Shown: positions 17,540 to 25,793 of the stretch, one piece after another
Layout of the letters: the number at the start of each line of letters is the position of its first letter
Position numbering within the stretch: position 1 is the stretch's first letter
Assembly (NCBI RefSeq): GCF_009601765.2
Contig: NZ_CP045700.1
Location: forward strand, 682,001 to 746,000
Reading direction: 5' to 3'
Origin: Vibrio algicola
Lineage (GTDB): Bacteria; Pseudomonadota; Gammaproteobacteria; Enterobacterales; Vibrionaceae
DNA length: 64,000 bases
Notes under the pieces: generated by a model
The model's input: the letters and a program-made list of their open reading frames with translations, nothing else
Database searches by the model: none
What the model was told of the DNA's origin: nothing
Program-made: the position numbers and the translations under genes

Positions 17540-19027
17540 ATGTCAATATTCAATAAATATTTATGTTTTCTATGCTTAATAAATGTTTTTCTTCCAGTTC
17601 TCACTCAAGCAAAATCGATTGACTGCATTCCACAGGAAAGTAATTCCATACTAATCAACCCTGACATTGGCATTACTGACCACCAAACTATTGATATACG
17701 TAATGATCCCAACTGGAATGAACCCAGCTACCCTGAGACAACTGTTGTTTATTTTCGTTGGTACTGGGAACAATTAGAACCCCAAAAAGGCGTCTATAAT
17801 TTTCAATTAATTGATAACACACTGCAATCTGCGCAACATGCCGGTAAAAAAGTGGTGATTCGATTTATGACATTGGCAGGCCTTGATGAGACCTACTATG
17901 CAGGTGATCCTCGCCAAGGTAAAAAAATACTCGGGATCCCATGTTGGTTAAAACAGCAATTAGACCCGAAAACCGATCAAAACTGCGCTGATGATAATAG
18001 TTTTGTGGTCGATTATAAAAACCCCATCTTTGACAAAAATTTGAACGACTTCGTGACAGCAATGGGAAAACGTTATAATAAGAACCCCAATATCTTACGT
18101 CTCGATGTTGGTTTGGTTGGCACTTGGGGCGAATGGCATTTAGGGACGCATTACCCCGATCCGGTCTCCACTTTGACCAAAAGAGGTTATCGCAATGAGG
18201 ATTTATTACCATACATTGACATGATGCGTAAAAACTTCCCAGATAAAATGCTGACCATAGATTTGGGTACCGCTAATGATAACTTCACCGGACCTTCGAC
18301 TAAAAATGGTTTAGGTTGGCGTGCCGATTGTTTTGGCGACTGGTCACACGGTTGGAATCACATGCAAGATGCATATCCTGAAACGTTACGACATATTCAG
18401 CAGACAACTGATCCACACATTATGTCGCGCTGGAAACATGCACCGGTTGATTTTGAAATTTGCACCAACATGCAAGGATGGGCTCAACAACCCGATATTT
18501 ATACCCCACAAAAAGTAGAACAAATCTTTGACAGTGCATTAAAATTACATGCCTCTCTTTTTAATTTAAAATCACAAAAAATCCCAGCAATCTACCAACC
18601 AGCACTGAATGATTTTATTAAAAAGTTAGGCTATCGCTTTGTTATTAAACATGTAAATATCAGTGGCAACTTTAAACCAAACACTCCAATTGTAATAAAA
18701 TCGGATTGGACAAATGTGGGTTCTGCTCCCAGCTATAATAACTACCCTGTCGTATGGCGATTAGTCGATAAAGAAGGCAATGTTGCGGCTTATTTTGAGA
18801 CAAATAATGATATCCGCGCTTGGTTTCCCTCACAAGATAAGATGACTCGCCCTGCGATATATCAACAAAATAATACTTTCGTCTTACCAGAAAGTCTTCC
18901 ACGAGGCCGTTATAACCTCGAGGTTGGTCTTGTAACCATGAATACACATAGTGCCGTAATCAAACTCGCAATTGAAAATAACCACAAAAATAACTGGTAT
19001 GAGGTGACCCAATTCACAATTCGATAA
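17540..19027 (+). CDS. Secreted DUF4832 (glycosidase-like) protein
   Basis: A 495-residue protein with an N-terminal signal peptide ending near LTQAKS. The body reads like the DUF4874/DUF4832 pair: a TIM-barrel-like region (NPDIGI, VVYFRWYWEQLEPQKGVYNF, LDVGLVGTWGEWHLG) and a C-terminal beta-sandwich (from about residue 375) beginning with KHVNISGNFKPNTPIVIKSD. The pattern W-x-x-LEP-x-x-G-x-Y resembles glycoside hydrolases of clan A. Beside an EPS operon it may trim or degrade the polysaccharide in the periplasm or outside; no catalytic activity is established for the family. It is convergent with the EPS operon and ends 78 bases from it. Confidence 0.75.
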   Translation: MSIFNKYLCFLCLINVFLPVLTQAKSIDCIPQESNSILINPDIGITDHQTIDIRNDPNWNEPSYPETTVVYFRWYWEQLEPQKGVYNFQLIDNTLQSAQHAGKKVVIRFMTLAGLDETYYAGDPRQGKKILGIPCWLKQQLDPKTDQNCADDNSFVVDYKNPIFDKNLNDFVTAMGKRYNKNPNILRLDVGLVGTWGEWHLGTHYPDPVSTLTKRGYRNEDLLPYIDMMRKNFPDKMLTIDLGTANDNFTGPSTKNGLGWRADCFGDWSHGWNHMQDAYPETLRHIQQTTDPHIMSRWKHAPVDFEICTNMQGWAQQPDIYTPQKVEQIFDSALKLHASLFNLKSQKIPAIYQPALNDFIKKLGYRFVIKHVNISGNFKPNTPIVIKSDWTNVGSAPSYNNYPVVWRLVDKEGNVAAYFETNNDIRAWFPSQDKMTRPAIYQQNNTFVLPESLPRGRYNLEVGLVTMNTHSAVIKLAIENNHKNNWYEVTQFTIR

Positions 19028-19044
19028 CCTACAAAGTAGAACCG

Positions 19045-19066
19045 AGATCCTCGACATAAGTGACAC
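19045..19066 (+). repeat. 22-bp direct repeat, copy at the 3' edge of the EPS operon
   Basis: AGATCCTCGACATAAGTGAC and the next two bases match 31384-31405 in the same orientation with one mismatch. This copy lies 39 bases beyond the last gene of the EPS operon; the other lies about 215 bases upstream of the first gene. It could be the remains of insertion-sequence ends or a recombination site. Confidence 0.6.
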
Positions 19067-19105
19067 ACTTTAATCAGTTAAAATATTAAACTTCAACTTG
19101 ATTTA

Positions 19106-19525
19106 TCAGCTTAAAAAGTGAGCTTTAAAATAATCCCACACACCAAAAGAAAAATGACTAAAAATATCAATGCCTAGCGCCGACTTTATTAAGTACATAA
19201 TCAGAACCGCAGCCGCAAATAGAAACAAGAAGAAAGATAAAATTAATAGTGTTTTAATGAAAAGGCTTAAAGAAGTGCTTCTTCTTGAATTTTTCCGTCT
19301 ATCCTTACCGAATAAAAATACCACATAATAGCGCCAACGGCCCAATTTTATGACCGGCCGAAAATCAATAATATGGTTAGAAACTGCATTATTAATTGCA
19401 ATCGACCTTTCAATTGCCTCTCGTTGTTGACTATCAAAAGATTGACAGACCTCATCCGGTATTGCTTTAAACACACGGTCAATAATCGTCCATTGTTCCT
19501 CTGTATACTTTTTATTTGAATTCAA
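19106..19525 (-). CDS. Small membrane protein, last gene of EPS operon
   Basis: A 139-residue protein with an amphipathic, charged N-terminal half, a basic stretch (FGKDRRKNSRRS, about residues 74-85) and one long hydrophobic segment (about residues 88-113) that may form one or two membrane helices. I do not recognise a function. Similar small proteins sit at the ends of Vibrio capsule and EPS clusters and have sometimes been given enzyme names without support. It starts 19 bases after the preceding glycosyltransferase gene ends, so it is in the operon. A role in assembly or regulation of the polysaccharide machinery is only a guess. Confidence 0.75.
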   Translation of the reverse strand: MNSNKKYTEEQWTIIDRVFKAIPDEVCQSFDSQQREAIERSIAINNAVSNHIIDFRPVIKLGRWRYYVVFLFGKDRRKNSRRSTSLSLFIKTLLILSFFLFLFAAAVLIMYLIKSALGIDIFSHFSFGVWDYFKAHFLS

Positions 19526-19543
19526 AATCTTTTCACTTATTGA

Positions 19544-20656
19544 TTATCGTTTTTCAAATGAGAGAGATGAAAAAATATCATAGGTTTGCTCTGCAATGAC
19601 ATTCCAATCATACTTTTTTAGGTATTCATCATAATTAACCCGTGAGTGGTTCACTGACACCATTAGCATACTGGCTAACTTTTGACTATCACCGCAAGGA
19701 AAGTAGCACTCATTGGGTAAATGAACGGCTTTATTGGCTGGAATGTCACTGGCGATCACCGGCAAGGAAAATGACATGGCTTCCAGCAGTGCAATAGGTA
19801 ACCCTTCGCTAAAAGATGGCAAAACAAAGGTATCAGCTTGCGAAAAAATACTGCTTAGCTCATCTCCCGATAAGAAACCGGTCAATATAACGCCTGCCGT
19901 TTGCTTTGCTGAGGCTTTTAGTTTTTCACTGTATTCTGTCGGATGGTCACTATCCCCAACTAAAACTAATTTTTTATTGATACCACTACTTTGAAAGGCT
20001 TCGAGCAATACGTTTAAGCCTTTTTCTTGTGAAAAACGTCCAACGGCTATTATGTAATCTCGTGGCTTAAGATCGTACTTGGCTAAATAACCCGCAATTT
20101 TATCTTGTTGTGGTAATTGAGCCGAATGAACACCATTAAAAATGAGATGAGTATCATTACGACCATATTTTTCGCTCATTAAATTTTGCATAAAATCAGA
20201 TATTACAATCACTTCCGATGCATATTTCATCGCAAACTTTTCACCTAAGCGAAGAATAAATTTCGCCAATTTACCCCATTTTTGATGATCATAGTTTTGG
20301 CTATGATGGGTGAAAATAACTTTTTTTCCAAACAGACGCAAAATTGGTGTCACTAGTCCAGGACCAATGGCATGTATATGAACGATATCCACCCCTTGTT
20401 TAATCGCATACAAAGCCGCTAACAATGAATGCAATGGTGCTTCTAATGATTTATTGGTCACCGCAGGTAGAGCTTTAAGTTTTACACCTTGATATTCACT
20501 TTCCGTATAAGGGACATAAGGTTTACGTGCCACCACCGTAATATCCAAATCATATTTTTGAGCTAATATTGGATACAAAGATTGGCAATGAGATTCAACA
20601 CCGCCTGGAATATTAGGAATACCACGGGTGCCCAGCACTAAAATTGATTTTTTCAC
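19544..20656 (-). CDS. GT4-family glycosyltransferase
   Basis: A 370-residue cytoplasmic glycosyltransferase of the GT-B fold. The N-terminus MKKSILVLGTRGIPNIPGGVE and the mid region IHAIGPGLVTPI are typical of the DUF1972-type rhamnosyl- or galactosyltransferases. The C-terminal donor site has VGRFSQEKGLNVLLEAF and the EGLPIALLEAMS glutamate motif. It would add a sugar to the undecaprenyl-linked EPS repeat unit; donor and linkage cannot be read from sequence. Ninth gene of the EPS operon. Confidence 0.88.
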   Translation of the reverse strand: MKKSILVLGTRGIPNIPGGVESHCQSLYPILAQKYDLDITVVARKPYVPYTESEYQGVKLKALPAVTNKSLEAPLHSLLAALYAIKQGVDIVHIHAIGPGLVTPILRLFGKKVIFTHHSQNYDHQKWGKLAKFILRLGEKFAMKYASEVIVISDFMQNLMSEKYGRNDTHLIFNGVHSAQLPQQDKIAGYLAKYDLKPRDYIIAVGRFSQEKGLNVLLEAFQSSGINKKLVLVGDSDHPTEYSEKLKASAKQTAGVILTGFLSGDELSSIFSQADTFVLPSFSEGLPIALLEAMSFSLPVIASDIPANKAVHLPNECYFPCGDSQKLASMLMVSVNHSRVNYDEYLKKYDWNVIAEQTYDIFSSLSFEKR

Positions 20657-20690
20657 ACTATAACCTCATCCAAATGCCTATATTTTATTA

Positions 20691-21896
20691 TTAATTATTT
20701 AACAGTGATTGATACAAACCCAGCAATTCTTCTTTATGATTCTGCAATGAATATTTCTCGAGTAATCTAGCTCGTGATTTTAGCCCCATATCCGCGACTA
20801 ATTGTGCATCGTCAGCCAATAACTGCATTTTTGCGGCTAGATCTTCCGCATCCCCAGATGTAAACAAATAACCAGTTTCACCATCGACTATTTGTTCTGG
20901 GATCCCTCCGATATTGGCCCCTATTACAGGCTTTCCATAACTCATTGCCTCAAGTACTGACATTGAACAATTTTCATTCCATTCAGATGGGACAACCACT
21001 GCTTTGGCGTTTTTAATGATATGAGTTAATGTTTCACCTGTTTGAAAACCTAATAATTCAACGTTATCAAAATTATCTTTAATATGGTCAAACATAGGGC
21101 CAGTACCCAAGACTTTTAGTGGCGTATTACCGCCTAGCTGTCGATGCGCTTGTGCCAAAGTGACAATGCCTTTTTCAGGCGTTAATCGGCCACAAAATAA
21201 AAAGTAGCCTCCATCTTCGCCAATATCCGTGGTTGAAGCGTCAATACCATTAACGATTACCTGAACATTTGCAGTTGGTATTTGACGTAAGATCATTGAT
21301 TTCATAAAGTCACAAGGCGCAATGAAAGCATCTAACGCTTCATAACTTTTCTTGCTGCGATGATAGAATGCTTCAAGAGATAACAATACACTTCTTGGCC
21401 ACGAACCATCCTGCCACTGGTATTTAAACAAATTAAAATAACTGCCAGTATCCCAATCCAACTCAATATTTTTACCCGCGGCCAGCATACTATAATTTGG
21501 ACAGACCGACTTATAATCGTGCGCAGTGAGAACCGTTTTACAACCCAAACTTTGCGCTATTTTTATCACTGATGGCGTAATTTGGTGGTAAACATTATGA
21601 AAATGAACGATATCTGGTTGCTCAGCTTTAATGAGCTTTTCAAACTGCTGACAGGCTTCTTGGTTATGAACAAAATTCATTGCCACTTTCATTCGGTCTA
21701 AAATAGAATGTTTGCCATGATAATCCACATTATCGACAAAAAAATCAGCTTGCTCTGACGGAATATTCTCTGGGTGCTTCATCGAAAAATCGATCACTTG
21801 GTAACCCGCGTCTTTCACCATATCGCGCTCTTGGAAGAATACAGTTTCAGCACCTCCATGTGGAAAGAAGAATTTATTCACAAATAAAACTTTCAT
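20691..21896 (-). CDS. GT4-family glycosyltransferase
   Basis: A 401-residue GT-B enzyme. The N-terminal FFPHGGAETVFF loop binds the acceptor side; the C-terminal half has FCGRLTPEKGIVTLAQAH and the NCSMSVLEAMSYGKPVIG motif with the two conserved glutamate-type positions of GT4 enzymes. It starts five bases from the upstream glycosyltransferase gene, so the two are translationally linked. Likely adds one residue of the EPS repeat unit; specificity unknown. Confidence 0.9.
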   Translation of the reverse strand: MKVLFVNKFFFPHGGAETVFFQERDMVKDAGYQVIDFSMKHPENIPSEQADFFVDNVDYHGKHSILDRMKVAMNFVHNQEACQQFEKLIKAEQPDIVHFHNVYHQITPSVIKIAQSLGCKTVLTAHDYKSVCPNYSMLAAGKNIELDWDTGSYFNLFKYQWQDGSWPRSVLLSLEAFYHRSKKSYEALDAFIAPCDFMKSMILRQIPTANVQVIVNGIDASTTDIGEDGGYFLFCGRLTPEKGIVTLAQAHRQLGGNTPLKVLGTGPMFDHIKDNFDNVELLGFQTGETLTHIIKNAKAVVVPSEWNENCSMSVLEAMSYGKPVIGANIGGIPEQIVDGETGYLFTSGDAEDLAAKMQLLADDAQLVADMGLKSRARLLEKYSLQNHKEELLGLYQSLLNN

Positions 21897-21900
21897 ACTA

Positions 21901-23133
21901 TTACCAACCTTTCTTAATTTTTTGTTTCACGACATGATGAATATCAGAGGCAACGTGTTTACCAATGGCAGCATAAGAACGATGGTGCTTAATATAATTG
22001 AAGCCGGCATCTAATTCAGATTGCGCCATTGGTTGCTGAGCTAATTCAATCATAGCCTCGGCGTAAGACTCGCTCGTTCCATCGGTGACACGGCCACAGC
22101 CCGATTGCTCAATCACAAATTGTTGATCCGGTGAATCATTGCAGATCATCGGCTTTTTTAGTGCCATATATTCCATCGCTTTGGTCGGGGTAGAAACATC
22201 CAGCAATAATCCTCGATTCATAAAACCAATCACCATATCGACTCCTTTTAGATAGGACCATGCTTCTTGTATTTGTACCCAACCAGTAATATGAAAATCG
22301 TCACTAAGCCCCATCTCATCCGCAGTATGTTGCAAATACTCGCGATCTTTTTCAACCTCCGAATCACCGACGAACAATAACTTCAGGTCTGGCACCACCT
22401 GTTTGGCTTGTTTAAATGCGCTAATGATAACTTCTAACTTGCGCAAACGATCTAGACTGCCTAAATAACCGATCACAGGCGCATCGCCCCACTTTTCTAT
22501 TTTTTTTGCCTCTGTGGTAGCAAAATCATCGATTTTATCGAAATCAACCCCCATCGGAACGACCATCATGTCGTCTTTATTGAGCCCTTTTTGTTGCATA
22601 TACTTCAACATAAAGTCACTTTGCACATAGACGCGATCCGAGTGCGGTAAGATCAAGCGATACAAAATAAATTCTTCGAGTAAACCTCGCGACAAAATAA
22701 TTGGACGCTTCCAACTTGGGATATTCTCACTTTTATCTTTGGCTCGCATTGTACGGCTTTCCGCATACAAAAATGAAACCCAGTAGGTATAAGGTAACTT
22801 GATGATTTTTGCTACCACGAGACAAATCAAACCAACCCAAACCATGTCTCGCACTTGAATTAAATGGAAACCCTTTTTTTTAGCTATAAAGGCTAATTTG
22901 GCGGCATGTAAAAAATACATGACGGAATCAAGGTGACGATTGGAGGTTTTCTTACTGGTCGATAAGGTACTGCCTTCGGTTTCTATCTGCACTGCTGCGC
23001 TTTTTGGCATACCTATAATAGTGGTATGGACGCCATTGTTAGGCAATTCTTTCGAGTATAAAACATCCACATCTGGGCGATATGAAGGTAATTCTTCTGG
23101 CACAAAGTTAATTATATTGGTTTGATGATCCAT
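21901..23133 (-). CDS. GT4-family glycosyltransferase
   Basis: A 410-residue GT-B enzyme, more divergent than its neighbours. The donor-binding half shows GYLGSLDRLRKLEVIISAF, then VGDSEVEKDREYLQ and the STPTKAMEYMALKKPMI region where the usual glutamate motif lies. A hydrophobic stretch (VGLICLVVAKIIKLPYTYWV, about residues 104-123) could attach it to the membrane. Seventh gene of the EPS operon, between wzy and another glycosyltransferase gene. Sugar specificity unknown. Confidence 0.85.
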   Translation of the reverse strand: MDHQTNIINFVPEELPSYRPDVDVLYSKELPNNGVHTTIIGMPKSAAVQIETEGSTLSTSKKTSNRHLDSVMYFLHAAKLAFIAKKKGFHLIQVRDMVWVGLICLVVAKIIKLPYTYWVSFLYAESRTMRAKDKSENIPSWKRPIILSRGLLEEFILYRLILPHSDRVYVQSDFMLKYMQQKGLNKDDMMVVPMGVDFDKIDDFATTEAKKIEKWGDAPVIGYLGSLDRLRKLEVIISAFKQAKQVVPDLKLLFVGDSEVEKDREYLQHTADEMGLSDDFHITGWVQIQEAWSYLKGVDMVIGFMNRGLLLDVSTPTKAMEYMALKKPMICNDSPDQQFVIEQSGCGRVTDGTSESYAEAMIELAQQPMAQSELDAGFNYIKHHRSYAAIGKHVASDIHHVVKQKIKKGW

Positions 23134-23195
23134 TAACTGACTCTCTTGTTTATCGCGGATAAGACGATGGGAAAGACCCTAAAATTTAATTATTA

Positions 23196-24584
23196 TCAGG
23201 ACAATGCATAACTTGGTTCTATTTTATCCAGCGTGGCTTTTCTTATAATTAAGATCGCCCCCAACACAAAATAAAATTGAAATTGAAACACAGGTATCAG
23301 GGCAAGCTGGGGGGAGTATGGTAACGTGATCAACCCAGCTAAAATGAAACCGATAAATGCCGGTTGATAAGACAATAGTTCGGTATCGGGTCGTGACAAA
23401 TCCTTATCAGAAAAGACCGGTTTTGGTTTAGAGTGTTTTAAAATTAGATATACAATTGCGATTAACAACATGGTGCCAATTAATCCGATCTCCCACAGAA
23501 AGATGGCTAATGACGTTGACCCAATACTTAAATTAAATAGGCTTGCAAGATACCCCAGCACTTCACTACCAGAATTAGAACTGTTCAAGCCATAACCAAA
23601 CAGTTGATTCGCAACCCCTTGAATATCGGAATGTTGTGACCAAAAAATTAACGAGGTCACTCTGCCTAACTCATCTAAGTTGCCATCAATGCCGGGTACA
23701 ACAATAGATGGATCAAAGATGTAGCCTATATTATCTAAGAATATATCCAATATACTCATGTGTGCTTGTGTATTGGTCGAAAATGCGAGTGCTAATATCG
23801 TGACCATCACTGCTAAAATTGCAAATATCCCGAGTACAGAAATTAAAATAGTTTTCACACTAATAGCCCGTACTTCTTTGATATAGCTTGGTTTGATATA
23901 AACATACAACAAAAAGAAGGGTGATAACAAAGTGACAAACTTCACTTCTGCGATCACACATATTGCCAATGCGATAGCAATATGGATCGCCACAGACCAT
24001 AATTTTGCAACTCCATGCTTATATTCCGACAATTTCATCATCATGATAAGCAAGCAAAATAAGCCCATTGAGGCACCATTTCCCCCCGCGACCATGCTTC
24101 CACCAAAAGTCCCCACAACCGAATCCCAAGAGTCCATCTTCCCTTCTATCGCAACTCGAGCGGGCACAACAATCAATGCTTGATAGATCACGACGGGGAT
24201 CTGAGCATAAAATACCCAGTACAGTTTTTTGCAGATTCGATAGAGTTGAGATTCGCGGCAAAAACCTAATAGCAAACAAGGTAATAACAATGAAATCCCG
24301 ATGCCATTTTTTACCCCTGCAATGGTAGTTTTTATGCCTACTTGCAGCAAAGAACTGCTGAGAGCTAAGACAAAAAAGCCTAAAAAGAGCAATAAAATAA
24401 TATTTTCAATGTTATCTAAAGGCTTAAAATCATAACGAGTCTGCAGTGGTACTAGTGCCACCATCAACATCGTCATGATGAAAGGGAGCCATAAGAAGGC
24501 TTGAATATTGGTAAAATATTGAGCTGTTCCGCTAAAAATCAGCGTAATAAAAACATAAGCCTGAAAAAAGGCCCCTGTATTCAT
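23196..24584 (-). CDS. Wzy-like EPS repeat-unit polymerase (O-antigen ligase/polymerase family)
   Basis: A 462-residue protein with ten or more hydrophobic segments and a large hydrophilic loop in the second half (about residues 280-345, around GIDGNLDELGRVTSLIFWSQ and GYGLNSSNSGSEV). This is the layout of Wzy polymerases, which join lipid-linked repeat units in the periplasm. Sequence conservation in this family is low, so the call rests on topology and on its place four bases after wzx in the operon. Confidence 0.8.
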   Translation of the reverse strand: MNTGAFFQAYVFITLIFSGTAQYFTNIQAFLWLPFIMTMLMVALVPLQTRYDFKPLDNIENIILLLFLGFFVLALSSSLLQVGIKTTIAGVKNGIGISLLLPCLLLGFCRESQLYRICKKLYWVFYAQIPVVIYQALIVVPARVAIEGKMDSWDSVVGTFGGSMVAGGNGASMGLFCLLIMMMKLSEYKHGVAKLWSVAIHIAIALAICVIAEVKFVTLLSPFFLLYVYIKPSYIKEVRAISVKTILISVLGIFAILAVMVTILALAFSTNTQAHMSILDIFLDNIGYIFDPSIVVPGIDGNLDELGRVTSLIFWSQHSDIQGVANQLFGYGLNSSNSGSEVLGYLASLFNLSIGSTSLAIFLWEIGLIGTMLLIAIVYLILKHSKPKPVFSDKDLSRPDTELLSYQPAFIGFILAGLITLPYSPQLALIPVFQFQFYFVLGAILIIRKATLDKIEPSYALS

Positions 24585-24587
24585 AAC

Positions 24588-25793
24588 TTATACACCATCT
24601 TTGTTTAACGTAGCCGCATGTCTATTAATATAGACATAGATCATAAGATACCGACCAGCCGTTAATACTGTAAATACCAAAAGGGAAGCAACATAACTTT
24701 TATAGAAAAATGGCATGATAATAAACGCAAGCACCACAATCGCAAGTTGCTCACACTGAATGCGTAAAAAGTATTTCGGGGTGCCAAAAATAAGCTCAAG
24801 AACCGTCATAGGCACAAACGCAAGCATCGCAAAAACATACGGCAACATTAAGCGCGATGTTTCAACCGATTGCTCCCATTGATGATTTCCAAAATTATGT
24901 GTTAACCATGGATAAACAACATAAATACCAGCGACAGTTATTAATGCAATCGCCAATAAGAACGATCTAATCTTCTTAAATTCAATGTAATTAAAAGTCT
25001 TATTGCGAAAATCTTCAGACCACTTAGAAAAGGCATAGTTACTCACTGACTGACCTAAGATTAAAACCGGCGATAAGCAAAAACGGTTGACCACGGCAAA
25101 ATAACCGGCAACCAATGGACTAAACCAATAGTTAATAAAAACCGTAGGCAATTGCAAACTGGCATTGGCTACAACTTCTGCTGTCCCCACCCTTGATAAA
25201 TGATTCCAATGTTCACTTAAATACTTGCGCTGAGTCTTAAGGCGAAAATCTGACTTTGAAAAGTCTTTCTTATCAAGACCATAATATAGCCAAGCCAATA
25301 TTAAGCACAACAAGGCGCCCGCCCAAATAAGATAAAATTGCGCCATACTGTGAGCGACAAAAAGTGATAAAAATACGATGGTAGTAACCGAAATGCGTTG
25401 AAATGCCAAGCACACAAAAGACTTACTACGCAAAAAAATGTTCTCAGAGACGATCATCAAGGCATAGCTAACGGTTAAAACATAAATAGCAATTAACGGC
25501 AACGTAAAGAAAAAACTCACCCCTAGCGCATAAATCACACTCACTACAACTGACTGTAAAAAGCAAAAATACACAGCTTTACCAAAATCACACTGATCCA
25601 CTTTCGGTAACAAGAAATGGGAAGCGTACAACGCAATTTGAGCACCAATTAATACAATGCTCATCATTAATGCGTAATTCCCTACATCCGCCATACCAAA
25701 GCGAGAAGACATGAACAACAGTGTTAAGGCACCAATAACCTGTGAGATCACCGATGCTCCGCCAATGGTAGAGGCCCCTTTGAGCAAACTCAT
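24588..25793 (-). CDS. Wzx-like lipid-linked repeat-unit flippase
   Basis: A 401-residue protein with about twelve membrane segments and the MOP-superfamily N-terminus (LLKGASTIGGASVISQVIGALTLLFMSSRFG) typical of polysaccharide flippases. It moves the undecaprenyl-linked repeat unit across the inner membrane for polymerisation by Wzy. Its start overlaps the end of the wzc-like gene by four bases (ATGA type), showing tight coupling. Confidence 0.87.
   Translation of the reverse strand: MSLLKGASTIGGASVISQVIGALTLLFMSSRFGMADVGNYALMMSIVLIGAQIALYASHFLLPKVDQCDFGKAVYFCFLQSVVVSVIYALGVSFFFTLPLIAIYVLTVSYALMIVSENIFLRSKSFVCLAFQRISVTTIVFLSLFVAHSMAQFYLIWAGALLCLILAWLYYGLDKKDFSKSDFRLKTQRKYLSEHWNHLSRVGTAEVVANASLQLPTVFINYWFSPLVAGYFAVVNRFCLSPVLILGQSVSNYAFSKWSEDFRNKTFNYIEFKKIRSFLLAIALITVAGIYVVYPWLTHNFGNHQWEQSVETSRLMLPYVFAMLAFVPMTVLELIFGTPKYFLRIQCEQLAIVVLAFIIMPFFYKSYVASLLVFTVLTAGRYLMIYVYINRHAATLNKDGV

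Noticed and set aside
19106..19525. Naming the small EPS membrane protein as an enzyme
   Set aside because: Its length, single hydrophobic region and lack of motifs do not support any enzyme name.
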